Shown: piece after piece, positions 1 to 9,225 of the stretch
Layout of the letters: each line of letters opens with the position of its first letter
Numbering within the stretch: the first letter of the stretch is position 1
From: Litoreibacter roseus
GTDB lineage: Bacteria > Pseudomonadota > Alphaproteobacteria > Rhodobacterales > Rhodobacteraceae
Length of the DNA stretch: 64,000 nucleotides
NCBI RefSeq assembly: GCF_009811795.1
Contig: NZ_BLJE01000003.1
Location: 124,001 to 188,000 of the forward strand
Direction of reading: 5' to 3'
The notes under the pieces: generated by a model
Databases searched by the model: none
What the model saw: the letters and a program-made list of their open reading frames with translations, nothing else
What the model was told of the DNA's origin: nothing
Position numbers and translations under genes: made by a program

Positions 1-512
1 CGGGCCTGATACATCATGACCATCGCGTTGGACCAGTTCAGCAATTCGGATACGTGGATCTCCGGCACACCCAGAAGCCGGGCGATAGTAATTGCGGGGA
101 TGGGCGTGGCGTAGGCGGTCAGCAAATCGAACGGATCGCGCGGAAACTGATCGATTAGATCGTGACACAAAGCCTGTATCTCGGGCTGCAGGCCGGCAAT
201 GCGCCGAGACGTAAACGCGCGCAGGACGAGGCCCCGTAACCGCGTATGGCAGGGCGGATCCCGCTCCAGCATCGAGTGGGCCTCGATCTCGTAGAACGGC
301 TGTGTATGGGGGGCGGGTGGCACTTCCATTGGGTTCTTCCGCCCAAACCGCCTGTCCCGAAGCAGGGACGACACGACCTTGTGGCTGTGGGCCATGGGCA
401 TATCGTACTCATCCCAGAAGACCAGATCCCCCAAGCCGCGCAGTTCGTCGTAAAACGCGTAAGGGTTTTGAACAAATGCGTCTTCGGTTGGATCCTGCGC
501 AACGGTTTTCAT
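1..512 (-). CDS. Cytochrome P450, N-terminal part (runs off left edge)
   Basis: A reverse-strand frame opens with ATG at 510-512 and runs off the window after 170 codons, so only about the first 40% of a P450 monooxygenase is visible. Seen: the opening 'NPYAFYDELRGLG', typical of the P450 N-terminal helix, and 'ERDPPCHTRLRGLVLRAFT' near residue 75, the C-helix stretch (DPPxHTRLR) that contacts a heme propionate. The I helix, ExxR and heme-cysteine loop lie outside. It sits 20 bp downstream of tpiA on the same strand and may be cotranscribed with it. The substrate cannot be told from this part. The family call is firm; any subfamily would be a guess. Confidence 0.85.
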   Translation of the reverse strand, partial: MKTVAQDPTEDAFVQNPYAFYDELRGLGDLVFWDEYDMPMAHSHKVVSSLLRDRRFGRKNPMEVPPAPHTQPFYEIEAHSMLERDPPCHTRLRGLVLRAFTSRRIAGLQPEIQALCHDLIDQFPRDPFDLLTAYATPIPAITIARLLGVPEIHVSELLNWSNAMVMMYQA

Positions 513-532
513 GTCACCCTGCCGCGGTTTTG

Positions 533-1291
533 TCAGGTCTGAATGCTGTTTTCCAAAGCGCTGATAATGGGTGAGAAATCGGCGCACGTCAGGGACGCCC
601 CGCCCACAAGAGCGCCGTCCACGTTCGACACATCGAAGATCTCGGCGGCGTTGCTGCCTTTGACCGAGCCGCCATAGAGCAATCGGATCGATTTGCCGAC
701 GCCGGACCCGTAGCGCTGTTCGAGGCGTGAACGGATATAGTCATGGACATCACCAATCTCGTCCAGTGTCGGGGTCTTGCCCGTGCCTATCGCCCAAACC
801 GGCTCGTAGGCGATGACCGTATTTTCGCCCGTGATGACATCGGGCAAGGATGAGGCCAACTGACCGGCGATGATCTCCAGCGTGTTTGCCGCTTCGCGTT
901 CTTCCAGCGTCTCGCCGATGCATACGATGACCTTCAGGCCTTGGGCGAGCGCGGCACGGGCCTGCGCACGGACGGTTTCATCGCTTTCTTCGTGATCGGT
1001 CCGCCGTTCGGAGTGACCAAGAATGACATGGGACGCGCCTGCGTCTTTCAGCATCGTCGCGGATATATCGCCCGTGTGCGCGCCGTTTTCGGCCACGTGG
1101 CAGGTTTGTCCTGCGACGGCTAGCGGGTGCGAGGCCGCTTGAACGACCATACCGCTGATCAGGGTCGCGGGTGGCGCGATGAGGATATCAACGGCCGGAT
1201 CGGGATGCGCTTCAATGATCTGATCAACTTGATCCAGATCGGCGGATGTCCCGTTCATTTTCCAGTTTCCGGCAGCAAGTTTACGGCGCAT
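533..1291 (-). CDS. tpiA: Triosephosphate isomerase
   Basis: Interconverts dihydroxyacetone phosphate and glyceraldehyde 3-phosphate in the cytosol (glycolysis, gluconeogenesis). The 252-residue length is normal. The catalytic set is complete: Lys11 in 'GNWKMNG', His93 in 'VILGHSERR', Glu163 in 'AYEPVWAIGTGKTPT', and the phosphate-binding 'LLYGGSVKGSNA' and 'GALVGGASL' near the C terminus. ATG at 1291 is preceded by AGGAGAG six bases upstream, which supports this start. A TfoX-like gene ends 9 bp upstream on the same strand. Nothing looks damaged. Confidence 0.97.
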   Translation of the reverse strand: MRRKLAAGNWKMNGTSADLDQVDQIIEAHPDPAVDILIAPPATLISGMVVQAASHPLAVAGQTCHVAENGAHTGDISATMLKDAGASHVILGHSERRTDHEESDETVRAQARAALAQGLKVIVCIGETLEEREAANTLEIIAGQLASSLPDVITGENTVIAYEPVWAIGTGKTPTLDEIGDVHDYIRSRLEQRYGSGVGKSIRLLYGGSVKGSNAAEIFDVSNVDGALVGGASLTCADFSPIISALENSIQT

Positions 1292-1300
1292 GCGGCTCTC

Positions 1301-1624
1301 CTAAAGGTGGTGGAGCACGCGACGTGCCAAATCGGTCGCCGCGCTATGGTCATCAAGATACTGATCCGGCACGGTCCAGTATGGCATCGATGTCTTTGTG
1401 CCGTTCTTGCGGGTATGGGTCCAGCGTATTCCGCCCTCGGCCTCCAATGTGTCGACCACATCACCCTTTGCTTTGACCAACAATTGCCCATCCGAGCGCA
1501 GAACAGCGAAGATGGTGCCATCCGAATAGAGACATAAACCGCCCATCATCTTTCGGGTGGTCACATTTGGAATGTCCGAGAAAAGTTCCAGCGCAAATTC
1601 TATGTCCGCTGGGGCGAGACTCAC
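1301..1624 (-). CDS. TfoX/Sxy N-terminal-domain protein
   Basis: A 107-residue protein made of one TfoX N-terminal domain: 'LFSDIPNVTTRKMMGGLCLYSDGTIFA' region (read here as the RKMMGG core), then 'LRSDGQLLVKAK'. In gammaproteobacteria full-length TfoX/Sxy promotes competence gene expression, but stand-alone N-terminal domains like this are common and uncharacterised, so no competence role is claimed. Its ATG overlaps the stop of the upstream IscA-like gene by 4 bp (1621-1624), so the two are translationally coupled and probably share an mRNA that continues into tpiA. Confidence 0.8.
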   Translation of the reverse strand: MSLAPADIEFALELFSDIPNVTTRKMMGGLCLYSDGTIFAVLRSDGQLLVKAKGDVVDTLEAEGGIRWTHTRKNGTKTSMPYWTVPDQYLDDHSAATDLARRVLHHL

Positions 1625-1983
1625 TTTTCGAAAAGGCTTTCGTCGAACTTGATTGACTCGCCGCAGCCGCAGGCTTCTGACACGTTCGGATTGTTGAACT
1701 TGAAGCCTGATTCAAGCAACCCGGTTTCATAATCGATCTGCGTGCCAAAGAGGAACATCTGCGCCATCGGCGCAATCATCACACGGGCGGCGCCTTGCTC
1801 TACGACCTCATCATTGGGATCGACGGTGTCCACATATTCCATGGTGTATTCCATGCCCGCACAGCCGCCTTTCTTTACGCCGATGCGCAGCCCCTTGCGG
1901 CCGTCTTTTTCCATCAGCCGCGAGATCTGTGCCGCGGCCTTGTCGGTCATCGTGACAGCCTGTTTTCCCGGTATGGCGAACAT
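1621..1983 (-). CDS. IscA/SufA-type Fe-S cluster assembly protein
   Basis: A-type carrier of the HesB/IscA family, 120 residues, expected to bind or deliver Fe-S clusters in the cytosol. The three conserved cysteines are present: one in 'KKGGCAGMEYTMEY' and the C-terminal C-x-C pair in 'SEACGCGESIKF'. The N terminus 'MFAIPGKQAVTMTDKAAAQI' fits the alphaproteobacterial SufA/ErpA-like form. A SufT-type gene lies about 80 bp upstream on the same strand, which suggests the tail of a suf cluster, though the core suf genes are not in this window. Which A-type subclass (SufA, ErpA, IscA) cannot be fixed by eye. Confidence 0.92.
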   Translation of the reverse strand: MFAIPGKQAVTMTDKAAAQISRLMEKDGRKGLRIGVKKGGCAGMEYTMEYVDTVDPNDEVVEQGAARVMIAPMAQMFLFGTQIDYETGLLESGFKFNNPNVSEACGCGESIKFDESLFEK

Positions 1984-2063
1984 CGCGTCTGCCTTTCATT
2001 CATGCCACTTTAAGATAAGCGGCGTCATTTTTCATCTCAAGAGCGTGGACCGTGCCCTGACGA

Positions 2064-2438
2064 TTACATGAAGCCCAATTCCAGGCGCGCCTCGTCTGAC
2101 ATCATCTCCATGCCCCAGGGCGGTTCCCATGTCAGTTGCACATCCACTGTTTTCACGCCGGGCAGGGGCTCAACAGCGTCCGCAATCCAACCAGGCATTT
2201 CGCCCGCAACCGGACAGCCCGGCGCGGTCAGCGTCATTATCACGGCCACATCGTTCTCGGGGCTGATGTCGATCGTATAGACCAAACCCAAATCGTAGAT
2301 GTTGACCGGAATCTCGGGATCGTAGACGGATCGACAGGCCTCCACGATAGCCTCATGCAACGGGTGATCCGTTGAGGACGGCTTGATCAATGGCGCGCCT
2401 TGGAGCTGTTCGGTCGGTTGGTCCATGTGCTCATCCAA
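2064..2438 (-). CDS. sufT: SufT-type Fe-S maturation protein (MIP18/PaaD-like)
   Basis: A 124-residue protein with a MIP18 (DUF59) domain over most of its length. The signature 'RSVYDPEIPVNIYDLGLVY' is followed by 'VIMTLTAPGCPVAGEMPGW' with the conserved cysteine, and by 'VQLTWEPPWGMEMMSDEAR'. The family works in Fe-S protein maturation. The 30-residue N-terminal extension before the domain is usual for SufT. A second Met at codon 5 is an alternative start. The neighbour downstream is an A-type Fe-S carrier, which supports the assignment. Confidence 0.88.
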   Translation of the reverse strand: MDEHMDQPTEQLQGAPLIKPSSTDHPLHEAIVEACRSVYDPEIPVNIYDLGLVYTIDISPENDVAVIMTLTAPGCPVAGEMPGWIADAVEPLPGVKTVDVQLTWEPPWGMEMMSDEARLELGFM

Positions 2439-2565
2439 TGTCTATTGTTGAGCATTAATCTAGGGATTGTCGCGGGCAGCGTCCAGAGGCGTTCCGTCAC
2501 GGGGCGGATCACGTGTGTGTTTTCGCGGTCCGCCCCGACAGATTGATCCGGTTGAGCGACAGAAA

Positions 2566-3246
2566 CTAAGCCTTGCGCCGCCGCATCATCGCCAGGGCAC
2601 CCAGGCCCGCGATCAGAAGCGGGGCGCCAGCGGGCAGTGGAATAGCTGGCGGCGTGGGCGTGCCGTCGTCATAGGAATAAGTCAGCGTCGCTTCGACACG
2701 GGCATCATAGCCACTGAAGAAAAAGCCGAACTCCCCAAAACCGTCAAAAACATGAAGCGTTTCTACATCGAAGAAGCCACCACCGGTGCCGGTTGCAGCT
2801 GCGGGTGCGGTTGATATCAGGGTGGTATCCAGCACTGCGGCGTAGTCAAAATCGCTGGACGTCCCGGCTTCCACTTCCGTGAAGGGGCTGCTTGCGCTCG
2901 CTGATGCGTCTGCTTCGAATCCCGGCGGCGTGACCAATCGTACGCCTGCGAATGTTTCGTAGGAACTCGGCAAGCCGTCCGGGATGAAGTCGTCCGCGAC
3001 CCACTCGCCGAAAACTTCCATGCTTGCAGTTATGTCGAATGTCGCGCTGACAAACGTGCCTAAGGAGGTATCGAACGCATCAAAAAATAGAAACGCGTCA
3101 AAAAAGCCGCCGGCAATTTCGCCGCCATCGCTAAACCCCTCTGCGCCGTCTGATGCCGTTTGGCTGTACGAAACGATTGCAGCAGGTGCCAAAGACGGGA
3201 TCGCGCATGCGATAAGCGCGCCTTGAAGGAATGATCGGACTTTCAT
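2566..3246 (-). CDS. Secreted VPLPA-CTERM protein
   Basis: A 226-residue exported protein of unknown function. It has an N-terminal signal peptide ('SFLQGALIACAIPSLAPAA'), a beta-rich Asp/Phe/Gly-rich body with no recognised catalytic motif, and a C-terminal sorting tail of the VPLPA-CTERM type: 'AIPLPAGAPLLIAGLGALA' followed by a hydrophobic run and 'MMRRRKA'. Such tails are known to be handled by exosortase-like systems in Rhodobacterales; the sortase is not in this window. It stands alone, convergent with no gene and divergent from tgt. The role is probably at the cell surface or matrix, which is inference from the tail only. Confidence 0.85.
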   Translation of the reverse strand: MKVRSFLQGALIACAIPSLAPAAIVSYSQTASDGAEGFSDGGEIAGGFFDAFLFFDAFDTSLGTFVSATFDITASMEVFGEWVADDFIPDGLPSSYETFAGVRLVTPPGFEADASASASSPFTEVEAGTSSDFDYAAVLDTTLISTAPAAATGTGGGFFDVETLHVFDGFGEFGFFFSGYDARVEATLTYSYDDGTPTPPAIPLPAGAPLLIAGLGALAMMRRRKA

Positions 3247-3409
3247 GGGATATTTTCCTAACTGATTACCTTACGTTAACCCTGATAAATTCTATACAGG
3301 GCGGCCGGCAACGAAAAAAAACGTAAAAAATCCGCGCAGTTCGGGGGTGCGGGATGTTTTCAGAGGCGGACTTGCGCGTCCGTCAGGTTCTCGCCTAAAG
3401 CGTGCCGAC

Positions 3410-4540
3410 ATGACACAGCGATTTGAATTTGCCCTTTCCGCCAGAGATGGCCGCGCCCGGACCGGCTTGATCAAGACGCCGCGCGGCGACATTCGGACAC
3501 CGGCCTTCATGCCGGTGGGCACGGCCGCAACGGTCAAGGCGATGATGCCTGAGAATGTGCGCGCGACCGGGGCTGATATTCTGCTGGGCAACACCTATCA
3601 CCTGATGCTGCGCCCAACCGCGGAACGGATCGACGCCTTGGGGGGGCTTCATACATTCATGAACTGGGACCGTCCCATCCTGACCGACAGCGGTGGCTTC
3701 CAGGTGATGAGCCTGAGCGGTCTGCGGAAAATGAGCGAAGAAGGCGTGACGTTCAAATCCCACATTGACGGCTCCAAACATGAATTGACGCCCGAACGGT
3801 CAATGGAAATCCAGCGATTGCTCGGCTCCGATATCGTGATGTGTTTTGACGAATGCACACCCTTTCCCGCGACCGAAGCCGAAAGCCTGCGATCCATGCA
3901 GATGTCCATGCGGTGGGCCAACAGGTCTCGCGCGGCATTCGGCGACCGTCCGGGCTATGCGCTGTTCGGCATTCAGCAAGGCTCGGTCTTCAAGGATCAA
4001 AGGGCCGAAAGTGCGGAGAAATTGCGGGAGATCGGCTTTGAGGGCTACGCGGTCGGCGGCCTCGCGGTTGGGGAGGGGCAAGAGCTCATGTTCGACGTTC
4101 TGGACTACGCGCCAGAGATGTTGCCCGACGACCGGCCCCGTTACCTGATGGGCGTCGGCAAACCCGACGACATTGTCGGCGCAGTCCAGCGCGGTATCGA
4201 CATGTTCGATTGCGTCCTGCCGTCACGGTCCGGTCGGACGGGGCAGGTGTTCACGCGGCGAGGGGTCCTGAACATCAAGAACGCGCGCCACCAGAATGAT
4301 CCGCGGCCGCTGGATACAGAGTGCAGGTGTCCGGCCTGCCAGCACTACTCGCGGGCCTATCTGCACCATGTCTTTAGGTCGCAGGAGATCATAAGTTCCA
4401 TGCTGCTGACATGGCACAACCTACAGTACTATCAGGATCTCATGTCTGGTCTGAGGGCGGCGATTGCAGCGGGGGATTTGGCGACTTTCGTGGCAGATTT
4501 CCACGCCACCCGTGCTTTGGGCGATGTTGAGCCGCTCTAG
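3410..4540 (+). CDS. tgt: tRNA-guanine transglycosylase (queuine tRNA-ribosyltransferase)
   Basis: Swaps G34 for the queuosine precursor preQ1 in GUN-anticodon tRNAs. From ATG at 3410 it is 376 residues, the normal bacterial size; an upstream in-frame start would only add unconserved residues. Seen: '[14 protein letters not shown]' (catalytic Asp region), '[11 protein letters not shown]' (substrate loop), '[17 protein letters not shown]' with the nucleophile region, and the zinc site C-x-C-x2-C in '[17 protein letters not shown]' with its His. It ends convergently, overlapping the next gene by 4 bp. Confidence 0.97.
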   Translation: MTQRFEFALSARDGRARTGLIKTPRGDIRTPAFMPVGTAATVKAMMPENVRATGADILLGNTYHLMLRPTAERIDALGGLHTFMNWDRPILTDSGGFQVMSLSGLRKMSEEGVTFKSHIDGSKHELTPERSMEIQRLLGSDIVMCFDECTPFPATEAESLRSMQMSMRWANRSRAAFGDRPGYALFGIQQGSVFKDQRAESAEKLREIGFEGYAVGGLAVGEGQELMFDVLDYAPEMLPDDRPRYLMGVGKPDDIVGAVQRGIDMFDCVLPSRSGRTGQVFTRRGVLNIKNARHQNDPRPLDTECRCPACQHYSRAYLHHVFRSQEIISSMLLTWHNLQYYQDLMSGLRAAIAAGDLATFVADFHATRALGDVEPL

Positions 4541-5394
4541 GCTTCGGACGTTTTCGGCATCGGCTTTGTAATGCCTTGACCGTCGCCGTGGTATTTATCG
4601 AGCGTGGCGCGCAAACGGTCAACCTGATAGCCCATCACGTCGTCAAACCAGCGTTCGATATAAGCCCCAAGAGACAGTCCCATCCGCTCTTCATTCACGG
4701 CGATAAAGCAGGTTCTGTGGTCGAGAATATTGATATGGGCGGCGAAAATACCGTGAACCTTGTTGCCATCCGCTTCTTTACCTTCAAACAGGAAACGACA
4801 CGTCACGGGCGGATCCTTCTCCAGATAGGTCAGCTTGTAACTGGCGTTGCGCTGCCCCCTGCCGCTGAAGGTGACATGAATGACATTGGGATCTTCCTCA
4901 TCCTCTTCCATGGCGCTGAGCATACCGGTGGAGTGCCCCTTCAATTCGGTCGCTCCGGGGATCAGGTGCATCCACGCAAGGCGGGCAGGATAGGGCAGTT
5001 CAGCACCATGCCTGTCTTTCCAGACAAGCCCTTCGCCCATCTGCAAAGACATCTTTGAGCGCAAAAACCGCGATAGACCGAACAAAACGAGCAGAAACAG
5101 CACGGTGCCTGATATCACAGGCGTAATACCCGGAAGTGGCAGATACAGGATCGCCAACGCGGTGATCAGCCCGGAAAAACCAGCGACTTCAAGGACGCTG
5201 CGGCGTTCTGGACGCAGGCGATACACGACGATGGACAGGGCCGCGAACAACCCGAGCGACATGACATAAAATGCGAGATACGCAACGTCTGGTAAACCAG
5301 CAGTTGCATGCGCCAAAAGAACGGTCGAAAAGACCGACATGCCCGCAGAAAACATCAAGAGGCGGCGATAATGGCGTTTCAGAATTTTCAGCAT
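4537..5394 (-). CDS. Membrane protein with C-terminal soluble (possibly START/SRPBCC-like) domain
   Basis: Unrecognised family, 285 residues from ATG 5394 (an in-frame TTG at 5445 would add 17 residues). About four hydrophobic segments fill the first 130 residues, including '[19 protein letters not shown]' and '[19 protein letters not shown]'. A soluble domain follows with '[12 protein letters not shown]', '[20 protein letters not shown]' and a C-terminal amphipathic helix '[19 protein letters not shown]', an order reminiscent of lipid-binding START/SRPBCC folds; that is inference. A protein of similar plan and length lies at 23996-24913. Its 3' end overlaps tgt by 4 bp on the opposite strand. 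Confidence 0.7.
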   Translation of the reverse strand: MLKILKRHYRRLLMFSAGMSVFSTVLLAHATAGLPDVAYLAFYVMSLGLFAALSIVVYRLRPERRSVLEVAGFSGLITALAILYLPLPGITPVISGTVLFLLVLFGLSRFLRSKMSLQMGEGLVWKDRHGAELPYPARLAWMHLIPGATELKGHSTGMLSAMEEDEEDPNVIHVTFSGRGQRNASYKLTYLEKDPPVTCRFLFEGKEADGNKVHGIFAAHINILDHRTCFIAVNEERMGLSLGAYIERWFDDVMGYQVDRLRATLDKYHGDGQGITKPMPKTSEA

Positions 5395-5651
5395 GTTGCC
5401 CGTATGCTCGTTACGTATTTTTAATCTATAAATTTTGTTGGCCAAGTCGCGGCCTTAATATGTCAGGAACATGCCATTAGGCCATGAACGCGTCACGTGG
5501 CGTAAACACGCCTATCGACTCTGGCCAGTATGCCGTGTTTCCGCCTATTCTTGCAGCGAATTCCCGCTAAAGCAAATCTTAAGCCTCCGGCCTCCATGAC
5601 ACGACTCTTGGCTTGCTCCGCCCGGCGGGGAAAGGCAGACTGCGCCGAAAG
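5395..5651. other. Intergenic stretch before the lon promoter
   Basis: Together with the lon leader this is the first gap of about 400 bp. I see no credible coding frame, repeat or RNA gene here. The left end may include the promoter of the leftward membrane-protein gene, whose start is uncertain (ATG 5394 or TTG 5445). Confidence 0.4.
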
Positions 5652-5679
5652 CTTGAACTCACACTCACAACGCCCATTT
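5652..5679 (+). promoter_or_regulatory. Predicted sigma-32 heat-shock promoter of lon
   Basis: CTTGAA at 5652-5657, a 14-base spacer, then GCCCATTT at 5672-5679. This is one mismatch from the classical RpoH consensus CTTGAA-N13-15-CCCCATnT. It points at lon, whose ATG is 113 bases further on, and lon is a known heat-shock gene in many bacteria. The leader ends in AAGGA six bases before the ATG. The match is seen directly; promoter activity is inferred. Confidence 0.75.
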
Positions 5680-5792
5680 CTTATAACTGAAACGGGATCG
5701 ATACGACACAAAGTCGGATCCCGACGACCTCAGGGGATTGCACGCAGGTTGCCGCACGCGGGACCCCGCAATTCTGCCAAAAAGGATACAAC

Positions 5793-8207
5793 ATGACCGA
5801 GCAAAACTACCAATCCTACCCGGTGCTGCCGTTGCGCGACATCGTGGTGTTTCCTCACATGATCGTGCCGCTTTTTGTCGGGCGCGAAAAATCTGTAAGG
5901 GCGCTGGAAGAGGTGATGAAGGACGACAAGCAAATTCTGCTGTCGAGCCAGATTGACCCGACTGTGGATGACCCAACCTCGGACGGCATTTATGATATTG
6001 GCGTGCTTGCAAACGTCCTGCAGCTTTTGAAGCTTCCGGACGGCACGGTGAAGGTGCTTGTCGAAGGGCGCGCGCGGGTGAAGGTTCTGGATTATCTCGA
6101 CAGCCAGGACTTTTTTGAAGCAAACGCCATTGAGCTGGAAGAAGAGCTTGGCGACCAGACATTGGTCGACGCACTTGTCCGCTCCGTTGGTGAGGAATTC
6201 GAGCGTTACTCCAAGGTTAAGAAGAACATTCCCGATGAGGCGTTGTCTTCGGTCGCAGAAACCCAGGATGCGTATAAACTGGCCGATCTGGTTTCAGGCC
6301 ATTTGGGCGTCGAAATCGAACAAAAACAAGAGCTTCTGGAAACTCTTACGCTGTCCGAACGGCTTGAGAAGGTCTATGGCTTGATGCAGGGCGAAATGGG
6401 CGTTCTTCAGGTCGAGAAGAAGATCAAGTCCCGAGTCAAGACGCAGATGGAGCGGACGCAGCGTGAGTACTATCTGAACGAGCAGATGAAGGCCATTCAG
6501 AAGGAGCTTGGCGACGGTGAAGACGGCCAGAACGAGGTCGCGGAGTTGGAAGCCAAGATCGAGGCCACGAAGCTGTCCAAAGAAGCCCGTGAAAAGGCTG
6601 ATGCGGAGCTGAAGAAGCTGAAGAATATGTCGCCGATGTCGGCCGAGGCCACTGTCGTGCGCAACTACCTCGACTGGATGCTGGCCATCCCGTGGGGCGT
6701 GCGGTCGCGGGTCAAGAAGGATTTGACCCGGGCGCAGAAGGTGCTTGATGACGATCATTACGGGCTTGAAAAGGTCAAGGAAAGGATCGTTGAATATCTC
6801 GCGGTCCAGCAGCGCTCCAAGAAGCTGAAGGGCCCGATCATGTGCCTTGTCGGCCCTCCGGGTGTTGGTAAGACGTCGCTGGGTAAATCCGTGGCCAAGG
6901 CGACGGGACGCGAGTTCATCCGCATTTCGCTTGGCGGCGTTCGGGACGAATCCGAGATCAGGGGCCACCGCCGGACCTATATCGGTTCGATGCCCGGTAA
7001 GATCATTCAGGCGCTGAAAAAGGCGAAAACTACCAACCCGCTGATTCTGCTCGATGAGATCGATAAAATGGGTCAGGACTTCCGGGGGGATCCAGCGTCC
7101 GCGATGCTTGAGGTTCTGGACCCTGAACAGAACTCAACCTTTGTCGATCACTATCTTGAGGTCGAATATGATCTCAGTGACGTGATGTTCCTGACGACGG
7201 CGAACTCCTACAATATGCCTGGACCACTTTTGGACCGGATGGAGATCATTCCGCTGGCGGGATACACCGAGGATGAAAAATCCGAGATTGCCAAGCAGCA
7301 TCTGATCGCCAAGCAAATCAAGAACCATGGTTTGCGCAAAGGCGAGTTCGAACTGACCGACGAGGCGCTTTTGGAAATGATCCGCACCTATACCCGCGAA
7401 GCGGGGGTTCGGAACCTAGAGCGCGAAATCGCGAAGCTGGCGCGGAAGGCTGTGACCAAGATTGTGCGGAAAGCCGAGGAAAAGGTGATTATCACGCCGG
7501 ATAACCTTGATGACTTTCTGGGCGTCAAGAAGTTCCGCTACGGACTAGCCGAGGCCGATGATCAGGTTGGGGTTGTGACCGGGTTGGCATGGACCTCCGT
7601 CGGGGGGGAGTTGCTCTCGATTGAGGCGCTGCGTCTGCCAGGCAAAGGTCGCATGAAGACCACGGGCAAGCTGGGCGATGTGATGAAGGAATCCATCGAT
7701 GCAGCCTCGTCCTATGTGCGGTCAATTGCGCCCGAAATCGGCGTGAAGCCGCCCCGTTTCGATAAGGTCGACATCCACGTGCACGTCCCCGAGGGGGCGA
7801 CGCCGAAAGATGGCCCGTCCGCAGGTCTGGCAATGGTAACCTCGATCGTGTCGGTTCTGACCCAGATCCCGGTGCGCAAGGACATTGCAATGACGGGTGA
7901 GGTAACCTTACGCGGCAATGCGCTGGCCATTGGTGGCTTGAAAGAGAAGCTGTTGGCGGCGCTGCGCGGCGGGATCAAGACGGTTTTGATCCCTCAGGAG
8001 AACGAAAAGGATCTGCGCGATATTCCGGATAACGTCAAAGACGGTCTTGAGATCATTCCGGTGGCTCACGTCCGCGACGTGCTGAAGCACGCGCTGGTCT
8101 CGGTGCCTGAGGCGATTGAATGGGATGAAGCCGCAGAAGAAGAAGCCGCAGCCGCTGCGAGCCTTCGGTCCGGCGACGTGGATGGATCCGGTGCGGTCGC
8201 CCATTGA
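5793..8207 (+). CDS. lon: ATP-dependent protease Lon (La)
   Basis: Hexameric AAA+ serine protease that degrades misfolded and regulatory proteins in the cytosol. 804 residues, normal length. Order: N-terminal substrate-binding domain (about 1-200), coiled-coil linker rich in Lys/Glu, AAA+ module with Walker A 'GPPGVGKTSLGKS' and Walker B 'LILLDEIDKM', then the protease domain with catalytic Ser676 in 'PKDGPSAGLAM' and Lys719 in 'GGLKEKL', spaced 43 residues as in other Lon proteins. The C terminus ends in an Ala/Glu-rich tail. AAAAAGGA precedes the ATG. A sigma-32-type promoter lies upstream and a hairpin terminator downstream. Confidence 0.98.
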   Translation: MTEQNYQSYPVLPLRDIVVFPHMIVPLFVGREKSVRALEEVMKDDKQILLSSQIDPTVDDPTSDGIYDIGVLANVLQLLKLPDGTVKVLVEGRARVKVLDYLDSQDFFEANAIELEEELGDQTLVDALVRSVGEEFERYSKVKKNIPDEALSSVAETQDAYKLADLVSGHLGVEIEQKQELLETLTLSERLEKVYGLMQGEMGVLQVEKKIKSRVKTQMERTQREYYLNEQMKAIQKELGDGEDGQNEVAELEAKIEATKLSKEAREKADAELKKLKNMSPMSAEATVVRNYLDWMLAIPWGVRSRVKKDLTRAQKVLDDDHYGLEKVKERIVEYLAVQQRSKKLKGPIMCLVGPPGVGKTSLGKSVAKATGREFIRISLGGVRDESEIRGHRRTYIGSMPGKIIQALKKAKTTNPLILLDEIDKMGQDFRGDPASAMLEVLDPEQNSTFVDHYLEVEYDLSDVMFLTTANSYNMPGPLLDRMEIIPLAGYTEDEKSEIAKQHLIAKQIKNHGLRKGEFELTDEALLEMIRTYTREAGVRNLEREIAKLARKAVTKIVRKAEEKVIITPDNLDDFLGVKKFRYGLAEADDQVGVVTGLAWTSVGGELLSIEALRLPGKGRMKTTGKLGDVMKESIDAASSYVRSIAPEIGVKPPRFDKVDIHVHVPEGATPKDGPSAGLAMVTSIVSVLTQIPVRKDIAMTGEVTLRGNALAIGGLKEKLLAALRGGIKTVLIPQENEKDLRDIPDNVKDGLEIIPVAHVRDVLKHALVSVPEAIEWDEAAEEEAAAAASLRSGDVDGSGAVAH

Positions 8208-8240
8208 TGTGAGACCTGCAGATTTGGTTTGATGCAGTCT

Positions 8241-8275
8241 AAAAAACGCCGCTTGGAAACAGGTGGCGTTTTTTA
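8241..8275 (+). terminator. Rho-independent terminator after lon
   Basis: AAAAAACGCC at 8241-8250 pairs perfectly with GGCGTTTTTT at 8265-8274, leaving a 14-base loop. The T-run forms the tail. It lies 34 bases after the lon stop codon, with no gene between. Confidence 0.85.
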
Positions 8276-8377
8276 TGTTGGCGGGTTGTCTTGCGTTTTG
8301 GACTATCAGCAACCCGGATATCTAACCAACACGCAGACGAGGTCTGTTTTGCGGACGTGATTGGGAAAGGGCGTCAA

Positions 8378-8962
8378 TTGATTGGACGATTGTTTGGCAA
8401 AAAGCAGTTTCAATACAAATGCTTTGAGTGTGGAAAGGTCCATGAAGGCTCACCGTCATTTTCCCTCAAATACCCAACTTACTACTATGATGTTCCCGAA
8501 GCCGAGCGAGCCGGACGTGTTCGTATCGGTGATTACTTCTGTCAGATTAAACCTGCATCGGACGATACCAATGGATCATCAATTCAGTGCATTCGCGCAG
8601 TTTTGGATATTCCGATCAAAGGGGTGAACGAACCATTTACTTGGGGAGTTTGGGTTACCCAATCCAAAGAAAGTTTCGAAAAATACACTGAAACATTCGG
8701 TGACGATCAGTCATCGCTTGGGAGCTTTGGATGGTTGGCTGTGGACATGCCGTTCTACAATATTTCCGACAGCGGTGCTCCGATCGAACATTTGGAATGT
8801 GATGTTGACTGGGGCGACAAGGGTCGACGGCCAAAGATCAGTCTTTGGCGAAATGCTCATCAACTTGCCGTTGACCAACGCACTGGGATCAGTTGGAGAA
8901 AGGCGACGAAAATTGTCAATCCCACCAATAGCGAGTTTTCCGGGATGCATCGCGGCGGATGA
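8378..8962 (+). CDS. DUF2199 family protein
   Basis: A cytosolic protein of about 194 residues if it starts at TTG 8378 (AAAGG seven bases upstream); longer starts at TTG 8291 or GTG 8357 are in frame but less well supported. The N-terminal 'YKCFECGKVHEGSPSFSLKY' is the DUF2199 hallmark (CxxCGxxH followed by PSF), then 'TYYYDVPEAER' and 'PFTWGVWVTQSKESF'. Function of the family is unknown. Base composition is lower in GC than lon. It stands alone between the lon terminator and the convergent fliG, and could be a recent acquisition. Confidence 0.8.
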   Translation: MIGRLFGKKQFQYKCFECGKVHEGSPSFSLKYPTYYYDVPEAERAGRVRIGDYFCQIKPASDDTNGSSIQCIRAVLDIPIKGVNEPFTWGVWVTQSKESFEKYTETFGDDQSSLGSFGWLAVDMPFYNISDSGAPIEHLECDVDWGDKGRRPKISLWRNAHQLAVDQRTGISWRKATKIVNPTNSEFSGMHRGG

Positions 8963-9225
8963 TTGTTTTTGGTGCGAGAGCAATGATGGCGCGACTGCAG
9001 CGAGATCGTAACCTATGTCACGCCATCCGCATCTGACCAGCTATAAACTGCGTCCTGTTTTGTTATCGCCAGAGCTTTCGTGCCAAGCGTCCCTTGACAC
9101 GTATATATCTTGGACAAGCATCCCGGCAGTCTGCAAGCATCGTGGGGAGCGCACATGCCATTCGCTCCGCCGTCTGTAGTGGTTGCTGGTGGAAACTCTT
9201 TTCTAACCAAGGTTCAGCAGATCAA

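Noticed and set aside
9013-9210. A 65-residue minus-strand frame between DUF2199 and fliG
   Set aside because: No signal peptide, domain or ribosome site, and composition not protein-like; treated as intergenic.
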